A program made the position numbers and the translations under genes. From positions 62,001 to 126,000 of the forward strand of contig CBDATU010000002.1 of NCBI GenBank assembly GCA_965199865.1: a stretch of 64,000 bases of DNA, read 5' to 3'. Positions 16,437-26,900 of the stretch are shown one piece after another (position 1 is the stretch's first letter; every line of letters begins with the position of its first letter). Below the pieces are notes generated by a model. That model did not search any database. It had not been told where the DNA came from and was given only the letters and a program-made list of their open reading frames with translations. Source of the DNA: JAPOUP01 sp965199865 (GTDB lineage: Bacteria; Pseudomonadota; Alphaproteobacteria; Rhodobacterales; Rhodobacteraceae).

Positions 16437-17123
16437 TCAGACCACCTTTACCGTCATCTTGCCAAGGGCCTCGACGGCCATTTCCAGAAGGTCGCCCCGT
16501 TCGACCGGAGCCACGCCCGCTGGAGTTCCCGATAGGATCACGTCACCCCCCGCGAGCTCGAAATAATCCGAAAGGTATGAGATCATCTCCGGGACCTTCC
16601 AGATCATCTGGTCCAGATCGCCATCCTGACGCAGCTCGCCGTTGACTTTCAGGGTGATCCGCCCGTGCTCAGGATGCCCGATCTCGCTGGCGGGACGCAC
16701 CGGGCCAACTGGCGCCGAGCGCTCGAACGACTTGCCGATCTCCCACGGGCGCCCGAGCTTCTTCTGCGCGCCCTGCAGGTCCCGGCGGGTCATGTCAAGG
16801 GCAAGTGCATAGCCGTAGACATGCTCCAGCGCATGTTCCACCGGTATTCCGGTGCCCCCGGATCCCAGCATAACCGCGACCTCGGCTTCGTGATGAACAT
16901 CCGAACTGCGGGTCGGATAGGGAAATTCGCCGGAAGGATCGAGGTTATTCGGGTTCTTCTGGAAGAAAAATGGTGGCTCGCGATCAGGATCGTGTCCCAT
17001 CTCGATTGCGTGCGCGGCGTAGTTCCTGCCGATGCAGTAGACCCTGCGCACAGGAAAGAGTTCGTCCGAACCGGAAACCGGCAGCGCAACCATTCGCGGC
17101 GGTTCGATAGCGTATTGAGCCAT
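16437..17123 (-). CDS. Fumarylacetoacetate-hydrolase-family protein, probably fumarylpyruvate hydrolase
   Basis: The 228-residue protein has the full FAH fold: VYCIGRNYAAHAIEMGHDPDREPPFF near the N-terminus, the metal-binding glutamates in HHEAEVAVMLG, the family ALDMTRRDLQ and the C-terminal LSGTPAGVAPVERGD. The GRNYAAHA-EMGHDP start is typical of the fumarylpyruvate hydrolases of gentisate catabolism, which split fumarylpyruvate into fumarate and pyruvate. Start is the ATG with GGAGGG five bases upstream. No gentisate dioxygenase lies in the window, so the pathway assignment remains open; other acylpyruvate hydrolases look alike. Confidence 0.87.
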   Translation of the reverse strand: MAQYAIEPPRMVALPVSGSDELFPVRRVYCIGRNYAAHAIEMGHDPDREPPFFFQKNPNNLDPSGEFPYPTRSSDVHHEAEVAVMLGSGGTGIPVEHALEHVYGYALALDMTRRDLQGAQKKLGRPWEIGKSFERSAPVGPVRPASEIGHPEHGRITLKVNGELRQDGDLDQMIWKVPEMISYLSDYFELAGGDVILSGTPAGVAPVERGDLLEMAVEALGKMTVKVV

Positions 17124-17743
17124 GCGGCCCTCCGTTCATCTCCAGGTCAATCCAGTGCGAATCCACTTCCGATAGGCGTATCAACATCATACACATGGAT
17201 CAATCGCAACCGATTTCCGGTGAACCGGCCAGTACCGGCACAGCTTAGCCCAGACCATTCAGGATTATCCATACCAATCAATGCAAATTGATCAACCAAT
17301 TTCTGTCAAATCCATCTGCTGGAATTTGCTGCGATGATGATCCGAATGCGGTTCGGGCCATGGTCGCATTCCGACATATGGAATGCGTCTGGCAGAATAT
17401 GTGGATGAAACGGTTCCGCACCCATGATCCGCTCGCCAGTTGATCCATGCGTGGGCTTCAGGCCGATTTGTACCCGAGCCTCGCAGGGGGAGCGGGTTAC
17501 TCCCTCAGGAGGGGGGGCCGCTTCTTCGGTCATGGAATCTGCAGACGGCGATGTGGAGGCTGACTGCTACAGAGCTCTCCATTGCCGTGAGCCGACCGGC
17601 GCTTCCGTGTCGTTCATGAGACTCCCTGATGCGGGTCCCTGATCTTCATTTCAGCCAGATCGTGCCGTTCAGATCCTGACACATTTCCGGGAGGGCGCCG
17701 CTTCGTATGGTTGCCGGTGGCCGTGGCATTGCTGGGCTGGTCG
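17124..17743. other. Intergenic region upstream of the FAH gene
   Basis: No convincing coding frame lies in these 620 bases between the FAH-family gene start and the stop of the second sulfatase. The part nearest the FAH gene is AT-rich (17180-17340) and holds a palindrome at 17277-17292 and a related half-site at 17199-17213, so a promoter and regulator sites are expected there. The rest shows nothing I can name. Confidence 0.6.
17277..17292. promoter_or_regulatory. Candidate operator palindrome
   Basis: ATCAAT-GCAA-ATTGAT is a perfect inverted repeat with 6-base arms, about 155 bases upstream of the FAH-family start. A partial copy (ATCAAT at 17199-17204, then CGCAACCGAT) lies about 75 bases upstream of the start. 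Spacing and symmetry fit a dimeric repressor; no regulator gene is adjacent, so this is inference. Confidence 0.4.
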
Positions 17744-19417
17744 CTAACTGTCCTTTGGCCGGACAGCTGCGGAGTCACCGTCCATGAAGGATTGTCGAAC
17801 GGCGCCGGTGTATTTCTCCAGCAGTTCATCGGGGACTTCACTGCCATCAGCAAGAAAGGGCAGGATTCCGCGACGCATGGATCGCCCACGCATCGCCAGG
17901 ATATCGGCTTCGGATTTCGTGACCCTTTGGGACATTCGGCGTCCCCACTGGCCCAGAAATTCATAGAGACGACTGATCTCGGCCTGGTGCGTTGTCACCT
18001 TTGCGAGGTCTTGAAACTCGTCGGGATCGGTCTGAAGATCGAATAGCATCGGCCGGAATCCACCTTCGGCATGAGTCAGTTTGAACCGTCCGTCAAAGAC
18101 CATGAACAGGCGCGCATCCCGCGGTTTCAGACCCAGGCGGGCACATTGCGGGGTGGGAGAATAGTCAAATTCGCTGATCACGAACCGCCGCCATTCTGGT
18201 GTTTCGCCGCGAATCCATGGCAGTAATGAGCGACCTTCGATGATGTGTTCCGGGACATCACCCCCAGCCGCCTCGACGAATGTCGCGACGACGTCAAGGC
18301 TTTCCACCAGGACATCGCACACTGTCCCACGTGTCGCGTCAGCCTCAGGTCTTGGGTCGTAGACGATCAATGGAATCTTGACTGAAGGCTCGTGGAAGAG
18401 GTCCTTCTCACCGAGCCAATGGTCGCCGAGGTAGTCTCCGTGATCCGAGGTCAGCACGATCATCGTGTTATCCAGTTGGCCGGAAGATTCGATGAAGTCC
18501 AGCAATCGCCCCAACTGGTCGTCGCACTGCCTGATGAGACCCATATAGGCGGGAATCACTTTCTGACGCACCTCGTCCTTCTGGAAGGCGCGGGCGATCG
18601 CGTTGTTCATATAGGCGCTGAATACGGGATGCGGGTCTTCTCGCTCGACTTCGGAGCGCGTCGCCTGTGGCACGTGATTCGGACCATATAGGGCGTAGTA
18701 GGGCGCAGGCACGATATAGGGCCAATGCGGCTTGATATAGGAGACATGTGCGCACCAGGGGCCTTCCGCCTCGCTGATGAACCGGATGGCCTCTCCGGTC
18801 AGCCACGGCGTTTCGCTGTCCTCTTCACGGATGTTTGCCGGCCTGTCGGCGTTTCCAAGTATCCATCCGGTTGCGATCTGGCCGTCATCGCCGATTCCGG
18901 CATTGGCGAAATGCGCCCAGGGATTCCGGCCTTCATAGCCTTTGGAATTGAGGTATTCGTTGTAGGGTGAGCGGAGTTCGTCATAGAATCCGTCAGGTCC
19001 TTCACCCCAAAGTCCATCGTCACGGGTAAAGACGTCGAATCCGCATTCGGCCTGACGTGCTCCGATGATGCTGTCTGGCGAGAGGCCGAGCCGGGCCATC
19101 CCCGCACTATCCGCCCGCATATGTGTTTTGCCGATCAGCCAGCAATCCATACCGACTGCGCGGAGGTGATCGCCCATGGTCATTTCCCCAACGCGGAGCG
19201 GGAACCCGTTCCACTGGGCTCCATGGCTTGATGCGTAGCGTCCGGTATAGAAGCACATCCTGCTGGCGCCACAGATTGGAGACTGGACGTAGGCATTGGA
19301 AAACCGAACGCCCATTGCTGCGACGCGGTCAAAGTTTGGGGTGTGGAGATGTGGATGCCCGGCGCAGCTGAGATAGTCAAAGCGCAGCTGGTCGTACATG
19401 ATGAACAGGATATTCAT
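17744..19417 (-). CDS. Type I sulfatase / phosphonate monoester hydrolase family protein
   Basis: The 557-residue protein starts with the metal-binding strand ILFIMYDQLRFDYLSCAG and carries the active-site signature ICGASRMCFYTGRY (C-x-A-x-R form, cysteine near residue 49). The later LTSDHGDYLGDHWLGEKD supplies metal ligands. The cysteine should be converted to formylglycine. The C-x-A-x-R variant and the MYDQ/RFDYL start are common in members annotated as choline-sulfatase or phosphonate monoester hydrolase-like, so sulfate or phosphonate esters are both possible. No signal peptide. It lies 311 bases downstream of the TAXI-TRAP permease on the same strand, mirroring the sulfatase-TTT pairing at 5-7 kb. 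Confidence 0.9.
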   Translation of the reverse strand: MNILFIMYDQLRFDYLSCAGHPHLHTPNFDRVAAMGVRFSNAYVQSPICGASRMCFYTGRYASSHGAQWNGFPLRVGEMTMGDHLRAVGMDCWLIGKTHMRADSAGMARLGLSPDSIIGARQAECGFDVFTRDDGLWGEGPDGFYDELRSPYNEYLNSKGYEGRNPWAHFANAGIGDDGQIATGWILGNADRPANIREEDSETPWLTGEAIRFISEAEGPWCAHVSYIKPHWPYIVPAPYYALYGPNHVPQATRSEVEREDPHPVFSAYMNNAIARAFQKDEVRQKVIPAYMGLIRQCDDQLGRLLDFIESSGQLDNTMIVLTSDHGDYLGDHWLGEKDLFHEPSVKIPLIVYDPRPEADATRGTVCDVLVESLDVVATFVEAAGGDVPEHIIEGRSLLPWIRGETPEWRRFVISEFDYSPTPQCARLGLKPRDARLFMVFDGRFKLTHAEGGFRPMLFDLQTDPDEFQDLAKVTTHQAEISRLYEFLGQWGRRMSQRVTKSEADILAMRGRSMRRGILPFLADGSEVPDELLEKYTGAVRQSFMDGDSAAVRPKDS

Positions 19418-19728
19418 ACATCACTCCTGAAAGCCTGATGGTGGATATGTCAGATTGGCGGGGAAAGCCCAACGGGTTTCCATTCCCGATTTCCACCCCG
19501 AAGCGCTACTCCCGGTCTTTGGGGCGAGGGTATAGGGGAAAGGGCCGGGCGCTTCGCCTCCAAATGTCTGGCCTCCGTTCGCAAATCCTATCCACTTTGC
19601 ATGTTTGCTGGAGGCTGCCATGGTCGGTGCGGTCTACAGCCTTTGTGGGCAATGGACCTCCGGGAGAATGTTTTCGGACCAGCTGGCGCAGAATTCGGTG
19701 AATGGCTCCAATCGCATAACCACCGAAC
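19418..19728. other. Intergenic region between sulfatase and TRAP permease
   Basis: About 310 bases with no supported gene. The only visible element is the sulfatase ribosome binding region (AGGAGTG just upstream of 19417 on the minus strand). A separate sulfatase promoter may lie here, but no clear -35/-10 pair stands out. Confidence 0.5.
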
Positions 19729-22104
19729 TCAGCCAGTTGCTGGCTGGGTGTCGCTCCGCGCCCGAACTATATGCATAATGACGAGTATGGCCGCTAGGCA
19801 GAGGGCCGGGATATTCGCGTAGGGAGATGAGTGGATCACTGCGGCAGCCAGTATCAGCCGTGCCGCGACCTCCCATAGGCTAAGGCGGGTTCGGTCGAAC
19901 CAGGCGAGAGCGCTGGCCAGTAGATAGAGCGCAATCGCAAGTCTCGTGAGCAGCCAGAGAAGCTGGTCCAGATGTATCCGCCCATCATGGCCCGGCAGGT
20001 ATAGTTTCTCGGCGCCACTTGCGGTGGGGTCAAGAACAGCCGCCTCGATCAGGAGTAACGAGGGATACATCGCAAATACGAATGGGATCACGAACATCAC
20101 GATCCCGGAGCGTACGGCGGACAGTCCCGTGGCCATCGGATCCTCTTTGGTGATTGATGCCGCCGCGAAGGCGGCCAGCGCAACGGGCGGCGTAATCGCG
20201 GAAGCTACCGCAAAGTAGAATATGAACATATGTGCCGTGAATATCGATAGGCCCAGCCCCGCAAGCACTGGACCCATCAGGAGCGCGACGTTGATATAGG
20301 CGGGCACTGCGGGCATCCCCATTCCGAGCAGAATGGCCAGCAACATCGTCGCGGTCAGTGCGAGGAACTGGAAGAACAGCGAACCTCCCGCCCCAAGTCC
20401 AAGCGATTTCAGCCACTCTAGCACGTCGAGCGAAATGAAGACCGGTAGCCCGGTGAATTTCAGGCAGAAATCGATGATCGAGACTGCCAGGAACATCAGG
20501 TATAGCGTCGAGATGAGTGTTCCTGCCTGGGAGAACGCGTCGATCAGCCTGCGGGGACGTGCCCGCATCTCAGGGTCGACGAACAGAAGGATGATCAGAA
20601 GCAGCACCGCCCACCATCCCGCACTCCCCGCGTCTCCGGCCGAGTTCTGTATCAGCTCAAGCAGCCATGGCAGTTCCGTCGCCCGGCAGCCGCCGTCAGT
20701 AAAGACGCGTTCCGCCCCGAACAGCCATCCAAGCCACCCACAGCCGACAGCCTCCTTGGAGGTCAGGAGAAGCGCCAGAATGAGAAGGATGGGTCCGAAA
20801 ATCATGACCAGGTTGAGAATGTCCTGACGATTCAGATGCATCTGGTCGGTGATTTCGCCAATCGCCCGAATCTTCTGTCGGCGGGCCTGGAAGACGGCGC
20901 TCAGGAACAGGCAGAAGAAATAGAACACTGCGGGAATCGCCGCGGCAATGATGATCTTGGAATAGGGAACTCCAGTAAGTGCGGCCAGCACGAACGCGGC
21001 GACACCCATGACCGGGGGCATGATCGACCCACCGGAGGAGGCGGCCGCTTCCATACCACCGGCAAACACTTTCGAGAATCCACGCCTGACCATCATCGGA
21101 ATTGTCAGAACGCCGGTCGACAGCACATTCACGATAGGCCCGCCGGAAATCGTGCCGAACATGGCCGAGGATACGATGGCGGCGTGGGCCGGGCCACCTG
21201 CCAGCTTCCGGGTCCAGCGGAATGCGAGCTTGATCAGGGATTGGCCACCCGCCGATGCGCCGAAGAGGGAGCCGAGAATCAGGTAGGGAAAGATGGTGTT
21301 CAGGACGATGTCCATGAAACGTCCGAGCAGCCCCGAGGCATTGTTGACGAGGATGTCGTGCACTTTTGGCCGCCCATCGGACAGCAGCCGCGGTTCACCC
21401 GCAAGCTTGGTCATCAGATACTTGTTGATATCTTCAGGCCCGTGGAAATACCAGACCAGGACCGTTGCGATCGTGTAGCCTGCCACGAGCAGCGCCACGA
21501 TTACCAATGGCAACCCCCAGACATTGATGTTGTAGGTCAGGAACACCAGAATCGCGATTCCCATGATCAGGACGAGCCAGCCGCCCGTTGTACCTACGCA
21601 TTGTGGATCATCAACGGTCGTGGGTTCGGGCAGGCCATATAGGTCGGCAAATTCCTTCTGCTTAAGCAGACTGTCCGCGATCAGCCGTTCCCGTTCGCCG
21701 GTGAACTGGTCGATCAGGCAGATCGATTCGATTTCAACAAGATAGGTAAGCGAGATGCCGATGGCGGCCACGATCAGCGCCACATCCATCAGCAGTCCAA
21801 ATCTTCTACGGGCCGGTGCGTGTCCCTTCCATTCCCGCCACATCGAATGCCGCAATGCGACGACCAGCATCATCAATGAGAACACCGCTGGAAAGAACCA
21901 TTCCCTGGGGAACTTGCGCAGCGTTATCCAGTCAAGGCCGGTCAGCTGCCGGATGCCGTTGTCAAATCCAGGAATGCCCGGAATCGAGTTCAGAAGCCCA
22001 ACGATGACCACTATGCATGCGAGCCAATAGAGAAGGGAGCCGCGGTGCGCCGCCCCAGCTTGCGAGGCTCCGTTGGCTGGAGGCGAAGGCTGAGTTTCTG
22101 TCAT
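19729..22104 (-). CDS. TRAP transporter fused permease, TAXI type (4TM/12TM)
   Basis: The 791-residue membrane protein fuses the small and large TRAP permease subunits. The small-subunit-like helices lie in about the first 220 residues. The large-subunit domain follows from about residue 250, with SAMFGTISGGPIVNVLSTG, GGMEAAASSGGSIMPPVMG and the closing SAITPPVALAAFAAASIT that are characteristic of TAXI-TRAP permeases. It works with the TAXI binding protein encoded just upstream, driven by an ion gradient. A hydrophilic insertion between early helices (about 140-180) contains two cysteines. The start at 22104 (MTETQPSP) is chosen over an ATG ten codons earlier, which lies inside the hairpin at 22126-22152. 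Confidence 0.93.
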   Translation of the reverse strand: MTETQPSPPANGASQAGAAHRGSLLYWLACIVVIVGLLNSIPGIPGFDNGIRQLTGLDWITLRKFPREWFFPAVFSLMMLVVALRHSMWREWKGHAPARRRFGLLMDVALIVAAIGISLTYLVEIESICLIDQFTGERERLIADSLLKQKEFADLYGLPEPTTVDDPQCVGTTGGWLVLIMGIAILVFLTYNINVWGLPLVIVALLVAGYTIATVLVWYFHGPEDINKYLMTKLAGEPRLLSDGRPKVHDILVNNASGLLGRFMDIVLNTIFPYLILGSLFGASAGGQSLIKLAFRWTRKLAGGPAHAAIVSSAMFGTISGGPIVNVLSTGVLTIPMMVRRGFSKVFAGGMEAAASSGGSIMPPVMGVAAFVLAALTGVPYSKIIIAAAIPAVFYFFCLFLSAVFQARRQKIRAIGEITDQMHLNRQDILNLVMIFGPILLILALLLTSKEAVGCGWLGWLFGAERVFTDGGCRATELPWLLELIQNSAGDAGSAGWWAVLLLIILLFVDPEMRARPRRLIDAFSQAGTLISTLYLMFLAVSIIDFCLKFTGLPVFISLDVLEWLKSLGLGAGGSLFFQFLALTATMLLAILLGMGMPAVPAYINVALLMGPVLAGLGLSIFTAHMFIFYFAVASAITPPVALAAFAAASITKEDPMATGLSAVRSGIVMFVIPFVFAMYPSLLLIEAAVLDPTASGAEKLYLPGHDGRIHLDQLLWLLTRLAIALYLLASALAWFDRTRLSLWEVAARLILAAAVIHSSPYANIPALCLAAILVIMHIVRARSDTQPATG

Positions 22105-22125
22105 GGGCTTAAGTTGACGCCGAAG

Positions 22126-22152
22126 CCGGGCCACTCGAAGTGAGTGGCCCGG
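22126..22152 (-). terminator. Hairpin between TAXI binding protein and permease genes
   Basis: An 11-base-pair stem (CCGGGCCACTC paired with GAGTGGCCCGG) with loop GAAGT lies in the 69-base gap between the two TRAP genes. It is of the same kind as those at 14225, 31716 and 49166 and probably limits read-through into the permease or protects the binding-protein message. Confidence 0.7.
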
Positions 22153-22173
22153 GTCACGGAATCCTGCCTGGGG

Positions 22174-23223
22174 TTACGGCTTGGCGCAGTCAGGCACGGA
22201 ATACCCGGCTTCTTCCCAGGCACGAACGGCACCGGGGTGGTATTTCAGGGGCATGGCGCCGCACATTCCGGTGGTGCTTAGATCGGCAATCTCACCAAGA
22301 CTGACGGTTCGCATGAAGGGGGTCTTGGACTTAAAAAGCTCCAGGTTGTCCAGAAACGCTTTTGTCAGGCTGTACGCCAGTTCCTCATCCATGTCCTTTC
22401 GGACAATTTCTCCGCCAACAGTCGCGATGCCGCGGAAGCGATCGTCTTCAGAGACTATGGTGACGCCTTCAGGCATCACGGCTTCCGTGATGGGGATGTC
22501 CAGTGTGCCGGAGCCAGGGGCACTCATGTACTTTTTTGCCGCTTCGCTTTCGTAGATCTCCTTGGGGTAGGACCAGAGCGTCATGTTGCCTGAGGCGACG
22601 GATTGGGTGATGCGCCCGTCAGGGAAGCTGACCGGCAGCATCATTGCATCTGCCGACCCGTCCGTTATCGTCTTGACCGCCTGGTCCCAGTTCACCTGGA
22701 CGCCAGTATATCCCTCTCCCTCATCGAGACCGGTTGCAATCTTGACGACTCCCCGCGCGTTGGTCAGCGCGGCACCCCTCGGCGGACCATTATAGATGGT
22801 TTTGCCAGCGATGTCGTCATAACCTCCAAAGTTCTTGCTGTCGTAGGCATAGAGTCCGAACACCCCCAGCCGATAGGTGTAGAGGACCGCGAGTCGGTCG
22901 GCATATTCGGCACCGGTTTCCTCGCCAAGCTTTGCATAGGGTCCGACGCCATTTGACATTAGGAATGGAAGCAGGAACGGTGCCGCGGAGATGTCGGTCT
23001 TTCCCTCGGCCGTGTTCTGCAGGCTGTTGGTAAGTGTCTGACCGGTGGCGACCTGAATGTCCGCGATTCCGGCAGCTGCGGCGACTTCACCAAGAGCGAG
23101 TACGGTATTTCCCGGCACGCCGCCGGCATTCGCTGTTTCCGCGGATAGATTAACCTGCGCATTGGCCTGCACCGAGAAGGCACAGGCCACTGCAAATCCC
23201 GCTATTCTCCCTATTCTGGACAT
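22174..23223 (-). CDS. TAXI family TRAP solute-binding protein
   Basis: The 349-residue periplasmic protein has a Sec signal peptide (RIGRIAGFAVACAFSVQANA, cleavage probably after ANA) and the TAXI fold: VATGQTLTNSLQNTAEGKTDISAAPF, IYNGPPRGAALTNARGVVKIATGL and TDGSADAMMLPVSFPD. The ATG at 23223 is preferred to a much longer open frame because it starts the signal peptide and has GGAGGAATCTAC directly upstream. TAXI proteins take up glutamate, dicarboxylates or other acids; this ligand is unknown. A GC-rich hairpin follows, then the fused permease. Confidence 0.92.
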   Translation of the reverse strand: MSRIGRIAGFAVACAFSVQANAQVNLSAETANAGGVPGNTVLALGEVAAAAGIADIQVATGQTLTNSLQNTAEGKTDISAAPFLLPFLMSNGVGPYAKLGEETGAEYADRLAVLYTYRLGVFGLYAYDSKNFGGYDDIAGKTIYNGPPRGAALTNARGVVKIATGLDEGEGYTGVQVNWDQAVKTITDGSADAMMLPVSFPDGRITQSVASGNMTLWSYPKEIYESEAAKKYMSAPGSGTLDIPITEAVMPEGVTIVSEDDRFRGIATVGGEIVRKDMDEELAYSLTKAFLDNLELFKSKTPFMRTVSLGEIADLSTTGMCGAMPLKYHPGAVRAWEEAGYSVPDCAKP

Positions 23224-23908
23224 GTAGATTCCTCCCTGTTTTCCAAACGTCCTGCAATCTTTGCCCGCACCGTATACCCCACTTTGGCTGAATGCACAGC
23301 TAGGGCAAGTCAGTTTATGCCGAGCCGTTCGGGAGTTCCATGCGTTCATCCAGTTCCTCGTTTCCCCAGTGCAATCGTTATGACGACCAAAATGCATCCC
23401 TTGAATCCCGACGCCAGGCTGGCCGGGAATGGAGCTGAGCGACCCTATCTTCAATCGCCTCCGCTCCATGTGATTCCCGGCGCCGAATTCCTCACCATGT
23501 CGATACTTGACCTCAGGAAACACCTTACTTTGGAAGGCGATCCATTATTCAGACCTCCGTTGGCGTATTTCACAGAGACGTTTTCATCCCATTCGGCTGG
23601 CCGGTCAGTGAATGCCAGGTTGGCTGGGACTGTTTGCTTCATGCGATTGATGACAGGTGGAAACAAAGGTGCTGGGTTTCATTCACGGCAGTCCCGGTGT
23701 TTCGCAGCCGCGCTCTGGGATCGAGCCAATGGCCAGTCACGCCGTATCGGCCCCGAAGCGTTGACCGTTCATGCGGGCATCTGATTCCTGATCGGACTGG
23801 CTGAAATATTGGCGCGGATACAGCCCGGCATCTGGCTTGATGTCATGATGGCGCGTCGGTATTACCACCGGTTCCTGCGAAGGGTTGCCTGGCACTTCTC
23901 ACCTTAAT
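23224..23908. other. Intergenic region upstream of the TAXI-TRAP operon
   Basis: Nearly 700 bases lie between the TAXI gene start and the end of the alpha-mannosidase gene. Frames on both strands show no protein-like sequence that I can support. It should hold the TRAP operon promoter and the end of the mannosidase transcript, but I found no strong terminator hairpin or promoter pair. Confidence 0.5.
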
Positions 23909-26900
23909 TCAATCGGTTGCTGTCTGGTCGGGTGACGACAGGGGTGGATCGACCCGTAGTGTCACGATCTCGAACGGAGCCAGATTTAGCGAAACCGAAT
24001 CTCCCTCCGCCTTGACCGGGGCGATTGGGCTGTCCAGGAGGTCGCAGTGATATACGGCGCCGAGGCGGGTCCGGAAGCGCAGCGTCACCCTGCCACCTAC
24101 GCCATCGGGCTCGAACAGCCGCAGGATGGTGCTGCCACCCTTCGCTGGCTTAAGCGTCTCGCAGATCGTGCGGACACCTGACATGCGGACAAAGGGGCGA
24201 TCATCGATGACCGAACCGCCATACCGGCTGGCGGGCCAGGCTATGCGCAGAGGCGTGTTGAGGTCGTAGGCCGCGGCATCCACCTCTGCGCGACCATTTC
24301 CAGAGACCGGCAGGAAGCTGTAGGTGAATTCATGCAATCCCTGGTCGGCCCCCGGGTCAGGAGAGGTCGCTGACTTGATCAGGGTCAGGCGCATTACATT
24401 GCCGCGGATATCATGGCCGTATTTGCAGTCGTTAAGGAGGGCCGCGCCGCGTGAACCGTCTGACAGCATTGCCCATTTCTGGGCTGGCACCTCAAAGCGT
24501 GCGCGATCGAAGGGCGTGTCACGCCCGGTGGAGCGTTCAATTGCGCCCCATTGGATGTCGAACAGGGCGTTCGGGCTGGATACGGCAACCGGAAAGGCGA
24601 CTTTCAGGAGTGTATGCGTCTGGTGCCAGTCAATCCGGGTAACAAAGTCAATGCGGGCGGATCCGGCAATGAGACGGATGTCCTGGCAGATGCGGCTTTT
24701 GCGCCACCGACGCTCCGTACGGATCGAGGCCCGGATCGAGCCATGTTCAATGATGCGAAAAGTCGCCGGTTCCAGGATGGCTTCCATACGGTTCTCGAAA
24801 TCCGGATCTATGTCCCAGGCATCCCAGCAGATCGGACGGTCCTCGAACGCCTGAAGCTGGTTTGCAGGCGTTCCGTCGATGAGTGTCTCGGCGCCGGTGG
24901 TTTTGTCAATTGCCGAAACGAGACGGCCAAATCGGTCGAATCTGGCAAGTAGGAAACCGTTTTCGATCACGGCACCATCTTCGCCTTGGGATTCGAGGCG
25001 GACGGACAGTCCTTCTGGGGGCGGTGCGGTGGCTCCTGAAAGCGGCATTGCGGAATAGGCGGGCAGGAAAGGCAGATAGACCAGCGCACCGTTTTCGGTC
25101 GGCTGGGCCATCGGTCCAGCCGCGTCGGCATCTGACAGTTCGGCGACTCGGGTCGCATCGACCGGCATTGGGTTCAGGATCAGCGGTTCGGTTGCGTTGG
25201 TGGCGAGGGCGTCCGCCGCCTCCTTTGCGGCCGCCTCGGCGAGTTTGGCAATTTGACGGTGGTCGGATCGGGAATCCTGAATTGCCTGCGGCACGCAGAC
25301 ACCGGAGATGGTGTCGTGGAACTGGTTGCGGCAGAGCAGTTCCCATGCCTCAGAGAGATCGGGCAGGAGCCCCGCCAGCGCGGACAGTGCCTCCGCCTCG
25401 TGCAGCGCCCGCTCGTTCCGGCGATTGGCACGCTTGATCCAGGCCTGACTGGTTAGCGTTCCACGATGGCCCTCAAGGTAATGTTCGCCGCGATGCACGG
25501 GCAGGGGGCGCTCTTCCGCTTCCATGGCTTCAAAGGCGGCGCGTGCGCTGGACATGACCATCTGCGGCATTCCCGGCATTTCCGCATATGCGTGAGCGCG
25601 TGAAAGGAGCTCTTCCGTCGGCCCGCCTCCACCATCGCCGTAGCCGAAACAGATCGGAAGGTGGCGTGCGCCAGGGTCGGCTCGGGTAACTGTTCCAAAT
25701 ACCTCTCGGGCGGTGAGGTCGCTTTTGTAGTTCGTCGGGAATGGTAGGTATTCCACGTCTCGTGGCGTGGTCAGCACATGGGCAAGAACACGGGTCCCGT
25801 CGATGCCCTCCCAGAGATGTGTCGGGTGTACGCGGGTGACCTGGTTCCAGTTGAGCTTGTTCGTACAGAACCAGTTCAGGCCAGCCTGCTTCATGAGCTG
25901 TGGAACCTGCCCTGGAAACCCAAAAGTGTCGGGTAGCCACAGGACCGGGGTTTCGGCATCGCCGAATGTATCGCGGAAATAGCCTCGGCCAAGCTGAAGC
26001 TGGCGCACCAGCGATTCCGGCCCGGGAATGTTGAGATCCGATTCCACCCACATCCCGCCCAGAACCTCCCAGCGACCTTCGGAAACACGGGTCCGTATGC
26101 GTTCGAACTGATCGGGAGCGTCTTTGGCCAGGGATGCGTAAACATATGCCTGGGACTGGCAGAACCTGTAGTTCGGGTCCGCCTCCATTAGCCTGAGAAC
26201 ATTCGAGAATGTCCGTACGGCCTTCCGGCGTGACTGATCGATCGTCCAGAGATAGGCGATGTCCAGATGGGCATGTCCGATCGCATGAAGTGTGACGTCA
26301 AGTGGCTTTCCGGCCGCCTTGATGCCCTTCCTAAGGATGGATAACGCGCCAGGGGCGCTCTCATGAATTGCGGCTCCTGGCAATTCCCATGTGTCAAGTG
26401 CCAATAACCCTGCGTCCAGCGCGTCGAGCAGACCATCTCTGAAGGACGTGATGTCTGGCAGGACCGATACGGTGTCGAGCGCTGCCTGAGCCAGCCGGAT
26501 GAACGCGAGCAGAGCGGGGTCGCGCTCGACCAGAGCGGGCCGGCCCATGAACAGTTTTCTCTGGTCTGACGGATCCGGAGGCCATCCAGTGTGGCCGGTC
26601 CAGCCATGGAGCAACAGCTTGTGGCTCTCACCATCCGCAAAGCTGGGATCGAGTGGGATGGTGTGGTGGTAGCGGTCAGCTGAGGCGAATGGCTTGCCAT
26701 CCACATAGACCAGTGCCTCGGGGTGGTTGAATATGTCGCCGAAGGTTCCAAGCGGAAGATGAAGGGCGAGCTGGTCAGCAGTCCAGCCTGACGGCACCCG
26801 GAACGATCCGGACAGAACGAAGTTCAGGTCAGCACGACCCCAGTAGCTCTCCGGTTCGATGGCAGGCCAGCGATCCGAATCGGCGTCCAGGGGAGGATTC

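Noticed and set aside
20836..21642. Plus-strand open frame of 268 codons
   Set aside because: Antisense to the TRAP permease; His/Gln/Asp-rich shadow of membrane codons.
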